NCBI GenBank assembly: GCA_045544515.1
Contig: JAZPZD010000001.1
Location: 1 to 42,609 of the forward strand
Source of the DNA: RGIG8748 sp045544515
GTDB taxonomy: Bacteria > Bacillota > Clostridia > UMGS1810
Direction: 5' to 3'
DNA length: 42,609 nucleotides
Shown here: one piece after another, positions 17,269-24,981 of the stretch
Layout: each line of letters begins with the position of its first letter
Numbering within the stretch: the first letter of the stretch is position 1
The notes under the pieces: generated by a model
What the model was told of the DNA's origin: nothing
What the model saw: only the letters and a program-made list of their open reading frames with translations
Database searches by the model: none
Translations under genes and position numbers: made by a program

Positions 17269-17523
17269 TTACTGAGCTTTTTCAACAATTTCAACCAATC
17301 TCCATCTCTTGTCCTTAGAGAGAGGTCTTGTCTCCATGACTTTTACCTTGTCGCCGATATGAGCAACATTTTCCTCGTCATGAGCCTTGAGTTTATAAGT
17401 TCTTTTAACGATTTTGCTGTATAATTTGTGCTTTACGTTTTCTTTGATAGCAACAACGATTGTCTTATCCATCTTATCGCTGATTACTGTTCCGATACGT
17501 GTCTTTCTGTAATTACGTTCCAT
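17269..17523 (-). CDS. rpsQ: 30S ribosomal protein S17
   Basis: 84 residues, OB-fold. MERNYRKTRIGTVISDKMDK and the motif ETRPLSKDKRW identify it. S17 stabilises the lower 30S body during early assembly. GAGGAGG lies before the ATG. Confidence 0.97.
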   Translation of the reverse strand: MERNYRKTRIGTVISDKMDKTIVVAIKENVKHKLYSKIVKRTYKLKAHDEENVAHIGDKVKVMETRPLSKDKRWRLVEIVEKAQ

Positions 17524-17545
17524 TCTTATAGTTCCTCCTCTCTAA

Positions 17546-17746
17546 TCAGGCAATCTGATTTAATTCTCTTTCACGAAGGATTGTCTTTACTCTCGCAATT
17601 GTTCTCTTAACTTCAGTAATTACTCTGGGATTGTCGAGCTGATTTGTAGCATGCTGGAATCTTAAGTTAAAGAGTTCTGCTTTCAAATCCTCTAATTTCT
17701 GATTTAATTCATCATTTGTGAGATCTCTGATTTCATTAATTTTCAT
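17546..17746 (-). CDS. rpmC: 50S ribosomal protein L29
   Basis: 66 residues, two long helices, starting MKINEIRDLTNDELNQKL. L29 lies next to L23 at the tunnel exit. The start at 17746 lies inside the end of rplP, an 11-base overlap that suggests coupled translation; GGAGGGCG precedes it. An upstream frame extension lacks L29 similarity. Confidence 0.96.
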   Translation of the reverse strand: MKINEIRDLTNDELNQKLEDLKAELFNLRFQHATNQLDNPRVITEVKRTIARVKTILRERELNQIA

Positions 17747-18176
17747 TAGAATCGCCCTCCATTTCCTCTTTTTCGCGGACAACGACCTTGGTCTTGATCG
17801 GGAGCTTGTGAGCTGCAAGTCTTAATGCTTCTCTTGCCACTTCTTCCGATACACCGCCTACTTCGAACATTACTCTGCCCGGTTTAACTACTGCTACCCA
17901 GTATTCCGGTGAACCTTTACCGGAACCCATTCGAGTTTCAGCAGGCTTTTCTGTAATGGGCTTATCAGGGAATATCTTTATCCAAACCTGACCGCCTCTT
18001 TTTGTATAACGAGTCATAGCTACTCTGGCAGCTTCTATCTGGTTAGATGTGATCCAGCAGGGCTCTAATGCCTGAAGACCAAAATCACCGTAGCTAACCT
18101 TGTTACCACGCATAGCCTGGCCTTTTAAACGGCCTCTCATAACTCTTCTGTATTTAACTCTTTTAGGTAACAACAT
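17736..18176 (-). CDS. rplP: 50S ribosomal protein L16
   Basis: 146 residues, starting MLLPKRVKYRRVMRGRLKG. L16 lies between the A-site tRNA elbow and 5S rRNA. Motifs KIFPDKPITEKPAETRMGSG and PGRVMFEVGG are typical. Its start comes two bases after the rpsC stop codon. Confidence 0.97.
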   Translation of the reverse strand: MLLPKRVKYRRVMRGRLKGQAMRGNKVSYGDFGLQALEPCWITSNQIEAARVAMTRYTKRGGQVWIKIFPDKPITEKPAETRMGSGKGSPEYWVAVVKPGRVMFEVGGVSEEVAREALRLAAHKLPIKTKVVVREKEEMEGDSNEN

Positions 18177-18178
18177 GA

Positions 18179-18895
18179 TTATCTGCCTCCTTTACTTCTG
18201 GGTCCTCTTCCTTTAGGAGCATTGTTTTTGGGCTGCTCGATAACTGCTCCCTGGAGCTTGTTGCCGGCATTTAAAACTTCGCCTTTGTATATCCAAACCT
18301 TAACGCCGATTTTACCGTATGTGGTATCTGCTTCTGCAAAACCATAGTCGATATCAGCTCTTAATGTCTGAAGCGGAATAGTACCTTCGTGATAGTGCTC
18401 TGCTCTTGCAATTTCTGCACCGCCAAGACGGCCTGAGCATGTGGTTTTGATACCCTTAGCACCCATCTTCATTGCTCTTTGCATAACCTGCTTCATTGCG
18501 CGTCTGAAGGAAATTCTTCTTTCGAGCTGAGAAGCTATGTTTTCTGCTGCAAGCTGTGCATCAACATCGGGGGTTCTTACCTCAATTATGTCGATTATTA
18601 CATTCTTGCCGATGAGCTTTTCTACATTTGCTTTGATTTTGTCCTTTTCAGCACCCTGCTTACCGATTAATATGCCGGGTTTTGCTGTGTGAATGTGAAC
18701 TCTTACCTTATCGTCATTTCTTTCGATTTCAATCTTTGAGATACCCGCTGAGAAAAGTGACTTCTTAAGGTATTTTCTTATATTGTAATCTTCTACGAGA
18801 TTATCGCTAAAATTCTTCTTGTCTGCGTACCACTTGGAATCCCAGTCCTTGATAACGCCTACTCTTAATCCATGCGGATGTACTTTCTGACCCAA
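18179..18895 (-). CDS. rpsC: 30S ribosomal protein S3
   Basis: 238 residues. An N-terminal KH domain with the GxxG loop (IGKQGAEKDK) and the C-terminal domain with SGRLGGAEIARAEHY. S3 forms the mRNA entry tunnel and helicase site with S4 and S5. The tail is basic (NNAPKGRGPRSKGGR). GGAGG lies before the ATG. Confidence 0.97.
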   Translation of the reverse strand: MGQKVHPHGLRVGVIKDWDSKWYADKKNFSDNLVEDYNIRKYLKKSLFSAGISKIEIERNDDKVRVHIHTAKPGILIGKQGAEKDKIKANVEKLIGKNVIIDIIEVRTPDVDAQLAAENIASQLERRISFRRAMKQVMQRAMKMGAKGIKTTCSGRLGGAEIARAEHYHEGTIPLQTLRADIDYGFAEADTTYGKIGVKVWIYKGEVLNAGNKLQGAVIEQPKNNAPKGRGPRSKGGR

Positions 18896-18914
18896 GGTTC
18901 TTTCCTCCTTTACA

Positions 18915-19259
18915 TTAATCTCTTTCTTTAAGAACTACAGTGATGTGGCTTGTTCTCTTTCTGATTCTGAAAGCCCTACCCTGTGCTCTGGGCTGTACAC
19001 GCTTAAGTGTCGGTCCCTGATTTGCAAAAACCTCTGCAACATAGAGCTTATCTACGTCCATACCGTGATTGTTTTCTGCGTTTGCAATGGCAGACTTAAG
19101 TAGCTTTTCCACGATTTCGGCTGCTGCCTTGGGGGTAAGCTTTAAGATAGCCATAGCTTCTCCGACATTTTTGTTTCTGATTAAATCTATAACTGCTTTA
19201 ACTTTTCTTGAAGAAATACGAGCATAGCTGACTTTAGCTCTTGCTTCTCTCTTTTCCAT
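18915..19259 (-). CDS. rplV: 50S ribosomal protein L22
   Basis: 114 residues. The beta-hairpin VQPRAQGRAFRIRKRTSH reaches into the exit tunnel and, with L4, forms its constriction, where macrolide-resistance changes occur. N-terminal RISSRKVKAVIDLIRNKNV is typical. GGAGGA before the ATG. Confidence 0.97.
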   Translation of the reverse strand: MEKREARAKVSYARISSRKVKAVIDLIRNKNVGEAMAILKLTPKAAAEIVEKLLKSAIANAENNHGMDVDKLYVAEVFANQGPTLKRVQPRAQGRAFRIRKRTSHITVVLKERD

Positions 19260-19303
19260 GCGTAAATCCTCCTTCCCGGATTATATGAAATATTTAAGTT
19301 TAA

Positions 19304-19582
19304 TTATCTTACGCCGGTTGTCTTTGCACCTGCGTGACCTTTAAAGGTTCTTGTGGGTGCGAACTCGCCAAGCTTGTGGCCAACCATATCTTCGCTTACA
19401 TATACCGGAACATGCTTTCTTCCGTCATGAACAGCTATTGTATGACCCACCATGTCTGGAAATATAGTAGATGCCCTTGACCATGTCTTAACAACGATCT
19501 TTTCTCCGGCATTATTCATATCAATGATTTTCTTTAAGAGCTTTTCATCAACGAAAGGTCCTTTTTTAACTGATCTTCCCAT
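19304..19582 (-). CDS. rpsS: 30S ribosomal protein S19
   Basis: 92 residues, starting MGRSVKKGPFVDEKLLKKI and with HNGRKHVPVYV-like text (HDGRKHVPVYVSEDMVGHKL). S19 is in the 30S head and contacts the central protuberance. GGAGGTTT lies before the ATG. Confidence 0.97.
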   Translation of the reverse strand: MGRSVKKGPFVDEKLLKKIIDMNNAGEKIVVKTWSRASTIFPDMVGHTIAVHDGRKHVPVYVSEDMVGHKLGEFAPTRTFKGHAGAKTTGVR

Positions 19583-19631
19583 TTAATAAACCTCCTCCCA
19601 AAATTTGGTTTGTATTATGAGATAACTTATA

Positions 19632-20465
19632 TTATCTACCGTTTCTTCTCTTAACAATATACTTGTTGGACTGTTTTTTCTTCTTGCGGGTCTTGTAACC
19701 GAGTGTAGGTTTACCCCAAGGAGTAACAGGTCCGGGCATACCGATAGGTGACTTACCTTCACCACCACCGTGAGGATGGTCGCAGGGGTTCATAACAACA
19801 CCACGAACGGTAGGTCTCCAACCCATGTGTCTCTTTCTGCCGGCTTTACCGATAGAGATGTTTGCATGGTCCACATTGCCAACCTGACCGATTGTAGCTC
19901 TGCAGTTTAATGCAACCATTCTTACTTCTCCGGAGGGAAGTCTAACCTGTGCATAGCCGTTTTCTTTAGCCATAAGCTGTGCGGAGTTTCCTGCACTTCT
20001 TACAAGCTGTGCGCCTCTGCCGGGGAACAACTCAATGTTGTGAATGAGAGTACCAACAGGGATATCGCTGATGCAAAGAGCGTTACCGGGTTTGATATCT
20101 GCATCGGATCCGGAGCGAACAACATCGCCAACCTTAAGGTCAACAGGTGCTATAATGTAGCTCTTTACGCCGTCTTCGTACTGGATTAATGCTATGTTTG
20201 CTGTTCTGTTAGGATCGTATTCGATTGTCATAACAGTAGCATTCATACCGTCTTTGTTTCTCTTGAAATCTATAATTCTGTATTTCTGTCTGTTTCCGCC
20301 GCCTCTGTGACGAACTGTTATTCTACCGTATGAATTTCTTCCGGCATTGCTCTTCTTGGGTTCGAGCAATGATTTTTCCGGTGCAACCTTAGAAAGTTCT
20401 TCAAAGGTTGAAACAGTCATAAATCTGCGTGCGGGAGATGTAGGATTATACTTTTTAATTGCCAT
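19632..20465 (-). CDS. rplB: 50S ribosomal protein L2
   Basis: 277 residues. L2 is needed for subunit joining and lies beside the peptidyl-transferase centre. The signature VVMNPCDHPHGGGEGKS with its conserved histidines is present, as is the N-terminal RRFMTVSTFEEL. An AAGGAG site is visible ahead of the ATG. Confidence 0.97.
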   Translation of the reverse strand: MAIKKYNPTSPARRFMTVSTFEELSKVAPEKSLLEPKKSNAGRNSYGRITVRHRGGGNRQKYRIIDFKRNKDGMNATVMTIEYDPNRTANIALIQYEDGVKSYIIAPVDLKVGDVVRSGSDADIKPGNALCISDIPVGTLIHNIELFPGRGAQLVRSAGNSAQLMAKENGYAQVRLPSGEVRMVALNCRATIGQVGNVDHANISIGKAGRKRHMGWRPTVRGVVMNPCDHPHGGGEGKSPIGMPGPVTPWGKPTLGYKTRKKKKQSNKYIVKRRNGR

Positions 20466-20501
20466 TCCTTTTCACTCCTTAATTAATAATAACTATTCCT
20501 A

Positions 20502-20792
20502 TTAAGCCATTCCGTCAAAGAACTCAATGGTCTTGCTGTCTGCAGTAAGCTTAACTACTGCTTTCTTCCAGTCAGGTCTCTTGCCTGATGTAGCGCCCAT
20601 TCTCTTAACCTTACCGAGAACTCTGCAGGTTGTAACTTTTTCAACTTTAACGCCGAAAATTTCTTCTACTGCTTTTTTGATCTCGATTTTGTTAGCACCG
20701 AGTGCTACCTGAAAGGTGTACTTCTTATCAGCAGACTGGTCCATACTCTTTTCGGAAATGATGGGTTTTACAATAACGTCATACTTATTCAT
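20502..20792 (-). CDS. rplW: 50S ribosomal protein L23
   Basis: 96 residues. L23 is the docking site of trigger factor and SRP at the tunnel exit. PIISEKSMDQSADKKYTF and IKKAVEEIFGVKV are typical. Its ATG overlaps the rplD stop codon region (shared base at 20792), suggesting coupling. Confidence 0.97.
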   Translation of the reverse strand: MNKYDVIVKPIISEKSMDQSADKKYTFQVALGANKIEIKKAVEEIFGVKVEKVTTCRVLGKVKRMGATSGKRPDWKKAVVKLTADSKTIEFFDGMA

Positions 20793-21415
20793 TAAGCGTA
20801 CACCTCCTCAATCTTGGATACAGCATCTTTGGTTATTACCATTACATCATATTTTAATACATCGTATACATTGAGGCTTCCCATAAATGTGGTAGCAACT
20901 CCCTGTATATTGTTTGCTGACTTAACAACATTGTCGTTCTTTTCGTTTGTGACAATAAGTGCCTTTTTGTCTACCTTTAAGTTAGTAAGCATTTCTGCTA
21001 CCTTCTTGGTCTTGATTTCGGAAAGTGTGATATCGTCTACTACGATAAATGCACCTTCGTTAACCTTTGCACTAAGAGCAGATTTTAATGCTACTGCCTT
21101 TAACTTCTTGTTTACAGAGTATCTGTAATCTCTGGGCTTGGGACCTAATGCGATACCGCCCTTGATCCACTGTGTAGCTCTTATGCTACCCTGTCTTGCA
21201 CGGCCTGTTCCCTTCTGTCTCCAAGGCTTAATACCGCCGCCGCGAACTTCGGAACGAGTCTTTGTGCTCTGTGTGCCCTGTCTCTGATTTGCCAGATAGT
21301 TTTTGATAACTGTGTGAATAGCAACTTCGTTAACTGTTGCACCAAAAATGCTTTCGTTTAATTCGATGTCGCCGATCTGGCTTCCTTCCATATTATATAA
21401 AGCTACTTTAGGCAT
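20792..21415 (-). CDS. rplD: 50S ribosomal protein L4
   Basis: 207 residues. The extended loop (GGGIKPWRQKGTGRARQGS) enters the exit tunnel. In E. coli L4 also represses the S10 operon through its leader; whether this happens here is unknown. AAAGGAGG lies before the ATG. Confidence 0.97.
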   Translation of the reverse strand: MPKVALYNMEGSQIGDIELNESIFGATVNEVAIHTVIKNYLANQRQGTQSTKTRSEVRGGGIKPWRQKGTGRARQGSIRATQWIKGGIALGPKPRDYRYSVNKKLKAVALKSALSAKVNEGAFIVVDDITLSEIKTKKVAEMLTNLKVDKKALIVTNEKNDNVVKSANNIQGVATTFMGSLNVYDVLKYDVMVITKDAVSKIEEVYA

Positions 21416-21440
21416 TGTTAGTCCTCCTTTCTTCTATCGC

Positions 21441-22070
21441 TTACGCTTTAACTGAGTTTTTGATAGTTACAACGCCGCCCTTAGGACCGGGAACAGCACC
21501 TTTTACAAGGATGATGTTCTTTTCTGCATCTACCTTAACTACATCTAAATTCTGAACTGTAACCTGTTCAACACCCATGTGACCGGGAAGTCTCTTGTTC
21601 TTCATAACTCTTGAAGGTGTTGAGCAAGCGCCCATGGAACCAACGCCTCTGTGATAACCGGAACCGTGAGTCATAGGACCTCTGTGTGTGCCCCATCTCT
21701 TTACAGTACCTGCATAGCCGTGACCTTTGCTGATGCCTGTAACATCAATCTTGTCTCCCTCCTGGAAGATGTCAGCCTTGATTTCGTCGCCTACATTGTA
21801 AGCAGAATCATCGTCTAATCTGAATTCCTTGAGGACCTTTTTGCCGGATACATTGGCTTTTGCAAGGTGACCTTTTTCGGGCTTGTTTAATGCTTTGTCT
21901 TTAGCATCAACATAGCCTACCTGGATAGCATTGTAGCCATCGTTTTCAACTGTTTTCTTCTGAACGACCGAAACAGGACCGGCTTCAATTACTGTAACAG
22001 GAATTACAACGCCGTCTTCTGTAAAAATCTGAGTCATTCCGATTTTCTTTCCTAAAATCGCTTTCTGCAT
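21441..22070 (-). CDS. rplC: 50S ribosomal protein L3
   Basis: 209 residues. L3 helps start 50S assembly and reaches towards the peptidyl-transferase centre. Signatures: LGKKIGMTQIFTEDG, and the tip region THGSGYHRGVGSMGACS. A 124-base gap separates it from rpsJ, see the next entry. AGGAGG lies before the ATG. Confidence 0.97.
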   Translation of the reverse strand: MQKAILGKKIGMTQIFTEDGVVIPVTVIEAGPVSVVQKKTVENDGYNAIQVGYVDAKDKALNKPEKGHLAKANVSGKKVLKEFRLDDDSAYNVGDEIKADIFQEGDKIDVTGISKGHGYAGTVKRWGTHRGPMTHGSGYHRGVGSMGACSTPSRVMKNKRLPGHMGVEQVTVQNLDVVKVDAEKNIILVKGAVPGPKGGVVTIKNSVKA

Positions 22071-22194
22071 TTTAGATTTCCTCCTATTATGGTTATTGGT
22101 TGAAGCTAAGGTGCCTCAACATGACCTGCTGTCAACTGATTAGCGGGTGACAGCTCCCAAAGGCATTATTAAAACGCCTTTTGCAGAAGTGTAA
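22071..22194 (-). promoter_or_regulatory. Structured intercistronic region between rpsJ and rplC
   Basis: 124 bases with no gene. On the minus strand there is a hairpin AAGGC/GCCTT followed by a perfect 7-bp hairpin GCTGTCA/TGACAGC (22129-22155). There is no T-tract after either stem. Ribosomal genes here are otherwise spaced by about 20-40 bases, so this may be a processing or autoregulatory site. Function inferred only. Confidence 0.4.
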
Positions 22195-22509
22195 TTACAT
22201 CTGCTTGATTTCGATATCAACGCCTGCGGGAAGTGAGATTTTGAGCAAGCTGTCGATAGTCTTGGGTGTAGGCTCAAGTATGTCGATAAGTCTCTTGTGA
22301 GTTCTCATTTCGAACTGTTCACGAGAATCCTTGTACTTGTGTACCGCTCTTAAGATAGTAACAACTTCTTTCTTAGTGGGGAGCGGGATAGGACCTGCAA
22401 CCTTTGCACCGGTTCTTTCTGCAGTCTCCACAATCTTCTGTGCGGACTGATCGATTAACTGGTGGTCATAAGCTTTAAGCTTAATTCTGATTTTCTGACT
22501 TTTAGCCAT
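22195..22509 (-). CDS. rpsJ: 30S ribosomal protein S10
   Basis: 104 residues. S10 lies in the 30S head and also acts as NusE in transcription antitermination. KIRIKLKAYDHQLIDQSAQK and the end PAGVDIEIKQM are typical. First gene of the superoperon, with GAGGAGG before the ATG and a long leader upstream. Confidence 0.97.
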   Translation of the reverse strand: MAKSQKIRIKLKAYDHQLIDQSAQKIVETAERTGAKVAGPIPLPTKKEVVTILRAVHKYKDSREQFEMRTHKRLIDILEPTPKTIDSLLKISLPAGVDIEIKQM

Positions 22510-22780
22510 GAGATAGTACCTCCTCTTTCATTATAATTGGTGCCATTCCGGCAGTCATGAAATCGCATACACCCTACCGGGTGTGTCATGCTCAATGCAT
22601 TATAAATCCCGGCAACTCAAAGTAAACCTCAAGCTATCCGGGGCATAATACACCTATATCAAGTGACCGTGCCGCCCGAATTCACGATTCGGACATTCTC
22701 CGTGGAAATTAACCGCAAAGTCCGTTACTTCCTGCGATTGGTAACCTCCCACATCATCGTATGTCATGCCACGCTTGACT
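22510..22780 (-). promoter_or_regulatory. Long leader of the S10 superoperon
   Basis: About 265 bases between the promoter at 22781-22809 and rpsJ. It contains a hairpin ACACCC/GGGTGT (around 22568-22583) and further GC-rich inverted segments. A second, weaker promoter-like pair, TTTACT-16-TATAAT, lies at 22599-22626. S10 leaders in other bacteria bind L4; this one is not recognised as such, so its regulatory role is an inference. Confidence 0.45.
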
Positions 22781-22809
22781 ATTATATAATAAAAAAGCGG
22801 CATTTGCAA
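22781..22809 (-). promoter_or_regulatory. SigA-type promoter of the ribosomal superoperon
   Basis: Minus strand: TTGCAA (22809-22804), a 17-base spacer, and a perfect TATAAT (22786-22781). An A/T-rich stretch upstream could serve as an UP element. Transcription would start near 22774, giving the 265-base leader. The strength and place fit the main promoter of the rpsJ-rplQ operon. Confidence 0.8.
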
Positions 22810-23069
22810 GCATTTTTTTCTGCAAAAACCACTTTTTGTAATTATTTTTGAAATTTCGTGAATATTGCACATATTATAAAGTACAAATTGTGCATTTTGA
22901 CGGCGTTTTTTCAGCTGTTTTTATTCCAAAACCTCGCCCAAAGCCCTGTTTTATGCGACTTTGAGGCGTTTTTGCATCGGTTTTGACATTATGTAAACCA
23001 ACGCCTGAAATCACACTTTTCCAAAGTGCTATATATATAATAGGTAGAAACTCGTCACAGGTGTCTTAT
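22810..23069. other. Intergenic region upstream of the S10 promoter
   Basis: No gene. On the minus strand an imperfect hairpin has GGCGTT (22971-22966 on the plus strand) pairing with AACGCC (23000-23005), with GGTTT/AAACC nested inside. Otherwise AT-rich. It separates the structured repeats at 23070-23397 from the promoter. Confidence 0.4.
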
Positions 23070-23145
23070 AAATCCCATATGCTTTGCCGCATGGCTTCGG
23101 CATACTGCGTATGCCTGCAGATTAGCCGCAAAGCATACGGGATTT
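23070..23145 (-). repeat. Structured repeat, family 2, copy 1
   Basis: Read on the minus strand, the arms AAATCCCGTATGCTTTGC and GCAAAGCATATGGGATTT form an 18-bp stem with one G-U pair. Inside are AATCTGCAGG, a hairpin GGCATAC/GTATGCC, and CCGAAGCCATGCGG. The same conserved text recurs at 42492-42565 on the plus strand, with different but still paired stem sequences. The orientation points towards the ribosomal operon. RNA class not recognised. Confidence 0.6.
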
Positions 23146-23189
23146 ATCGCACCATGAAGCATCTGCTTTAAAAAACCTCAAAAAATGAT

Positions 23190-23397
23190 GCAGAATAAGC
23201 GAACTGAACTTAAATAAGGCATAGCCTTATTTAAGGATACCCGAAGGCGTACAAAGGTACGCCGAGAGGTGAAGTTCGCTTAGAGCTTAGAGGCACAAAA
23301 AAAGAAATCCGCATTCTTGCGGATTTCCACAACAGTGTTCTTTTCGTTGGCAAAAGAATAAATAGTTTATTTTTGAACTCGCCTCTAAGCGTTCTGC
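23190..23397 (+). ncRNA. Structured RNA element, family 1, copy 2 (208 nt)
   Basis: Same plan as 255-463. Helices: GCAGAA (23190-23195) with TTCTGC (23392-23397); AAGCGAACT with AGTTCGCTT (23197-23205, 23273-23281); TTAAATAAGGC with GCCTTATTTAA (23210-23234); GGCGTAC with GTACGCC (23246-23263); GCTTAGAGGC with GCCTCTAAGC (23285-23294, 23381-23390); GAAATCCGC with GCGGATTTC (23304-23327). Positions that differ from copy 1 remain paired. GCGC and a run of seven T residues follow (23400-23406), which could end the transcript. It converges on the 3' end of the recombinase gene at 23416. Confidence 0.72.
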
Positions 23398-23415
23398 GCT
23401 TTTTTTGAGGTTTTT

Positions 23416-24300
23416 CTAGGCTCTTGGATGTGCCTTGTTATATACCTCTCTTATATGGTTTTTCATAAGCTTGGTATAAACCTGCGTTGAGGATATGTCC
23501 TTGTGCCCCAACATTTCCTGTATGGATGCAAGGTCTGCACCGTTTTCAAGAAGATGTGCCGCAAAGGAATGTCTCAGGGTGTGAGGTGTTATATCCTTTT
23601 TGACCCCCGCCTCCTGTGCATATCCTTTGATAAGCTTCCAGAATCCCTGACGAGTCATTCTGAGACCGTTGCAGTTTACAAAAAGAGCCTTTTCGTCAGG
23701 AATGGCAAGCATTAATTTCCTTGATTCGTTTATGTATTCGCGCAATGCCTTTATGGCAGTCTTTCCAAGCGGAACTATTCTTACCTCCATATCGCCCACA
23801 CACTTTAAATACCCGAAGTCAAGGTCAATGTCCGCCTCGTTGAGATTGATAAGCTCCGAAACCTTGATGCCTGTTGCATACAAAAGCTCAAGCATCGCCT
23901 TGTCCCTCTTGCCTTTTAGTGTGGACAAATCCGGACATTTGAGAAGCGAGTCCACCTCGTTTGTTGTGAGTATCTGCGGAAGCTTTTTCTGCATTTTGGG
24001 GCTTTTGAGCTTGTATGTGGGGTCTTCCTTTACCTCGCCTTTCAAATGAAGATACGAATAAAGTGCCCTCACCGACGCAAGCGAACGCGAAACGGAAGAT
24101 ACCGCCTTTCCCTCAAGCTGCATATATGTAACATAGCTCTCTATGTCTGTACCGCGGATGTTTTTTACCTCCAGTTCTTTTGAATCCAAGTAGTCCGAGA
24201 ACTGTCTGATGTCTCTTGTGTATGATTGAAGGGTGTTTTTTGCAACCTTTTTGTCTTTTTCAAGATATTCAACAAAATCACACATAAGTGCGTTCATCAT
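23416..24300 (-). CDS. XerD-like tyrosine recombinase with altered active site
   Basis: 294 residues with a SAM-like N-terminal core-binding domain (about 1-95) and a catalytic domain. XerC/XerD resolve chromosome dimers at dif. Seen here: HTLRHSFAAHLL (H240, R243), GHKDISSTQVYT (H266 and the nucleophile Tyr275). Two usual catalytic residues differ: the first Arg of ATGxRVSEL is Lys146, and the beta-hairpin Lys before RIVPLG is missing (GDMEVRIVPLG). It may be a weak or specialised enzyme. GAGG lies before a double ATG (24300 or 24297). spoIIM lies just upstream, an arrangement also seen in other Firmicutes. Confidence 0.82.
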   Translation of the reverse strand: MMNALMCDFVEYLEKDKKVAKNTLQSYTRDIRQFSDYLDSKELEVKNIRGTDIESYVTYMQLEGKAVSSVSRSLASVRALYSYLHLKGEVKEDPTYKLKSPKMQKKLPQILTTNEVDSLLKCPDLSTLKGKRDKAMLELLYATGIKVSELINLNEADIDLDFGYLKCVGDMEVRIVPLGKTAIKALREYINESRKLMLAIPDEKALFVNCNGLRMTRQGFWKLIKGYAQEAGVKKDITPHTLRHSFAAHLLENGADLASIQEMLGHKDISSTQVYTKLMKNHIREVYNKAHPRA

Positions 24301-24336
24301 TCTTACCTCACTTTTACTTTCTTTAAATACAGATGC

Positions 24337-24918
24337 TCAAAAAAGCTTGAGTATCATTACCCCCGTAGCCGTCTGCAGACACTCCGCCGCAGCCAGAATA
24401 CCAAAAAACACAGTCATCTTGAATGCAAATCGAAAAAACTCTCCGCAGGAGGACGACGGGGATAGAGCACCCTCCAGAATTTTCATCGAATAATTTATGC
24501 CCGATATAAACATCAGCACATATACAGGAAGTATGAGTACATTTGATATAAAAATCGAAAAGAATATTCCCAACACATCCGGCATAACACAACATCTTGC
24601 AGCAAGTCCCGCCACCGTTCCCAGAACAAAGCTCTTTGCCAGAATAATAATCCCCGGCAAAAACGACATCGGAAACCCCGACGAAAAAACGATTACCGAA
24701 AATGTGTAAACAAGATGGGCAAAGAGAGCCTTTTTGATGCTTCGGGAAAACTGTACAGTGCCGAGATTTATTCCTTGCAGTGCGTCTTCAAAAGAGAGGA
24801 ACCTCCCCGGCGAAGCACGAAACGATATGACCGCACCAAAAAAGATACACACCGCAACAAGAAAAACACTCACCGCGGCGATGCGGTCGGGACCGGAAGC
24901 AATCTTCCTTGTTTTCAT
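24337..24918 (-). CDS. spoIIM: Stage II sporulation protein M (SpoIIM)-like
   Basis: 193 residues with about five hydrophobic helices. SpoIIM, with SpoIID and SpoIIP, forms the peptidoglycan-remodelling machine that drives engulfment of the forespore. The segment SFVLGTVAGLAARCCVMPD, followed by a helix with SNVLILPVYVLMF, resembles the family's central part; the rest is divergent. The neighbour xerD supports the call. I chose the ATG at 24918, preceded by GGAG; the ATG at 24939 has no Shine-Dalgarno. Confidence 0.62.
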   Translation of the reverse strand: MKTRKIASGPDRIAAVSVFLVAVCIFFGAVISFRASPGRFLSFEDALQGINLGTVQFSRSIKKALFAHLVYTFSVIVFSSGFPMSFLPGIIILAKSFVLGTVAGLAARCCVMPDVLGIFFSIFISNVLILPVYVLMFISGINYSMKILEGALSPSSSCGEFFRFAFKMTVFFGILAAAECLQTATGVMILKLF

Positions 24919-24981
24919 ATGCAACCACTCCGTTTCCATACTAATAATTATGAAAACTACCCGGGTAATATGACTTATTTG

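Noticed and set aside
23070..23145. c-di-GMP-I riboswitch
   Set aside because: GCAAAGC is shared, but the GEMM core (GGGCAAACC and GACGCAAAGCC plus the second helix) is absent.
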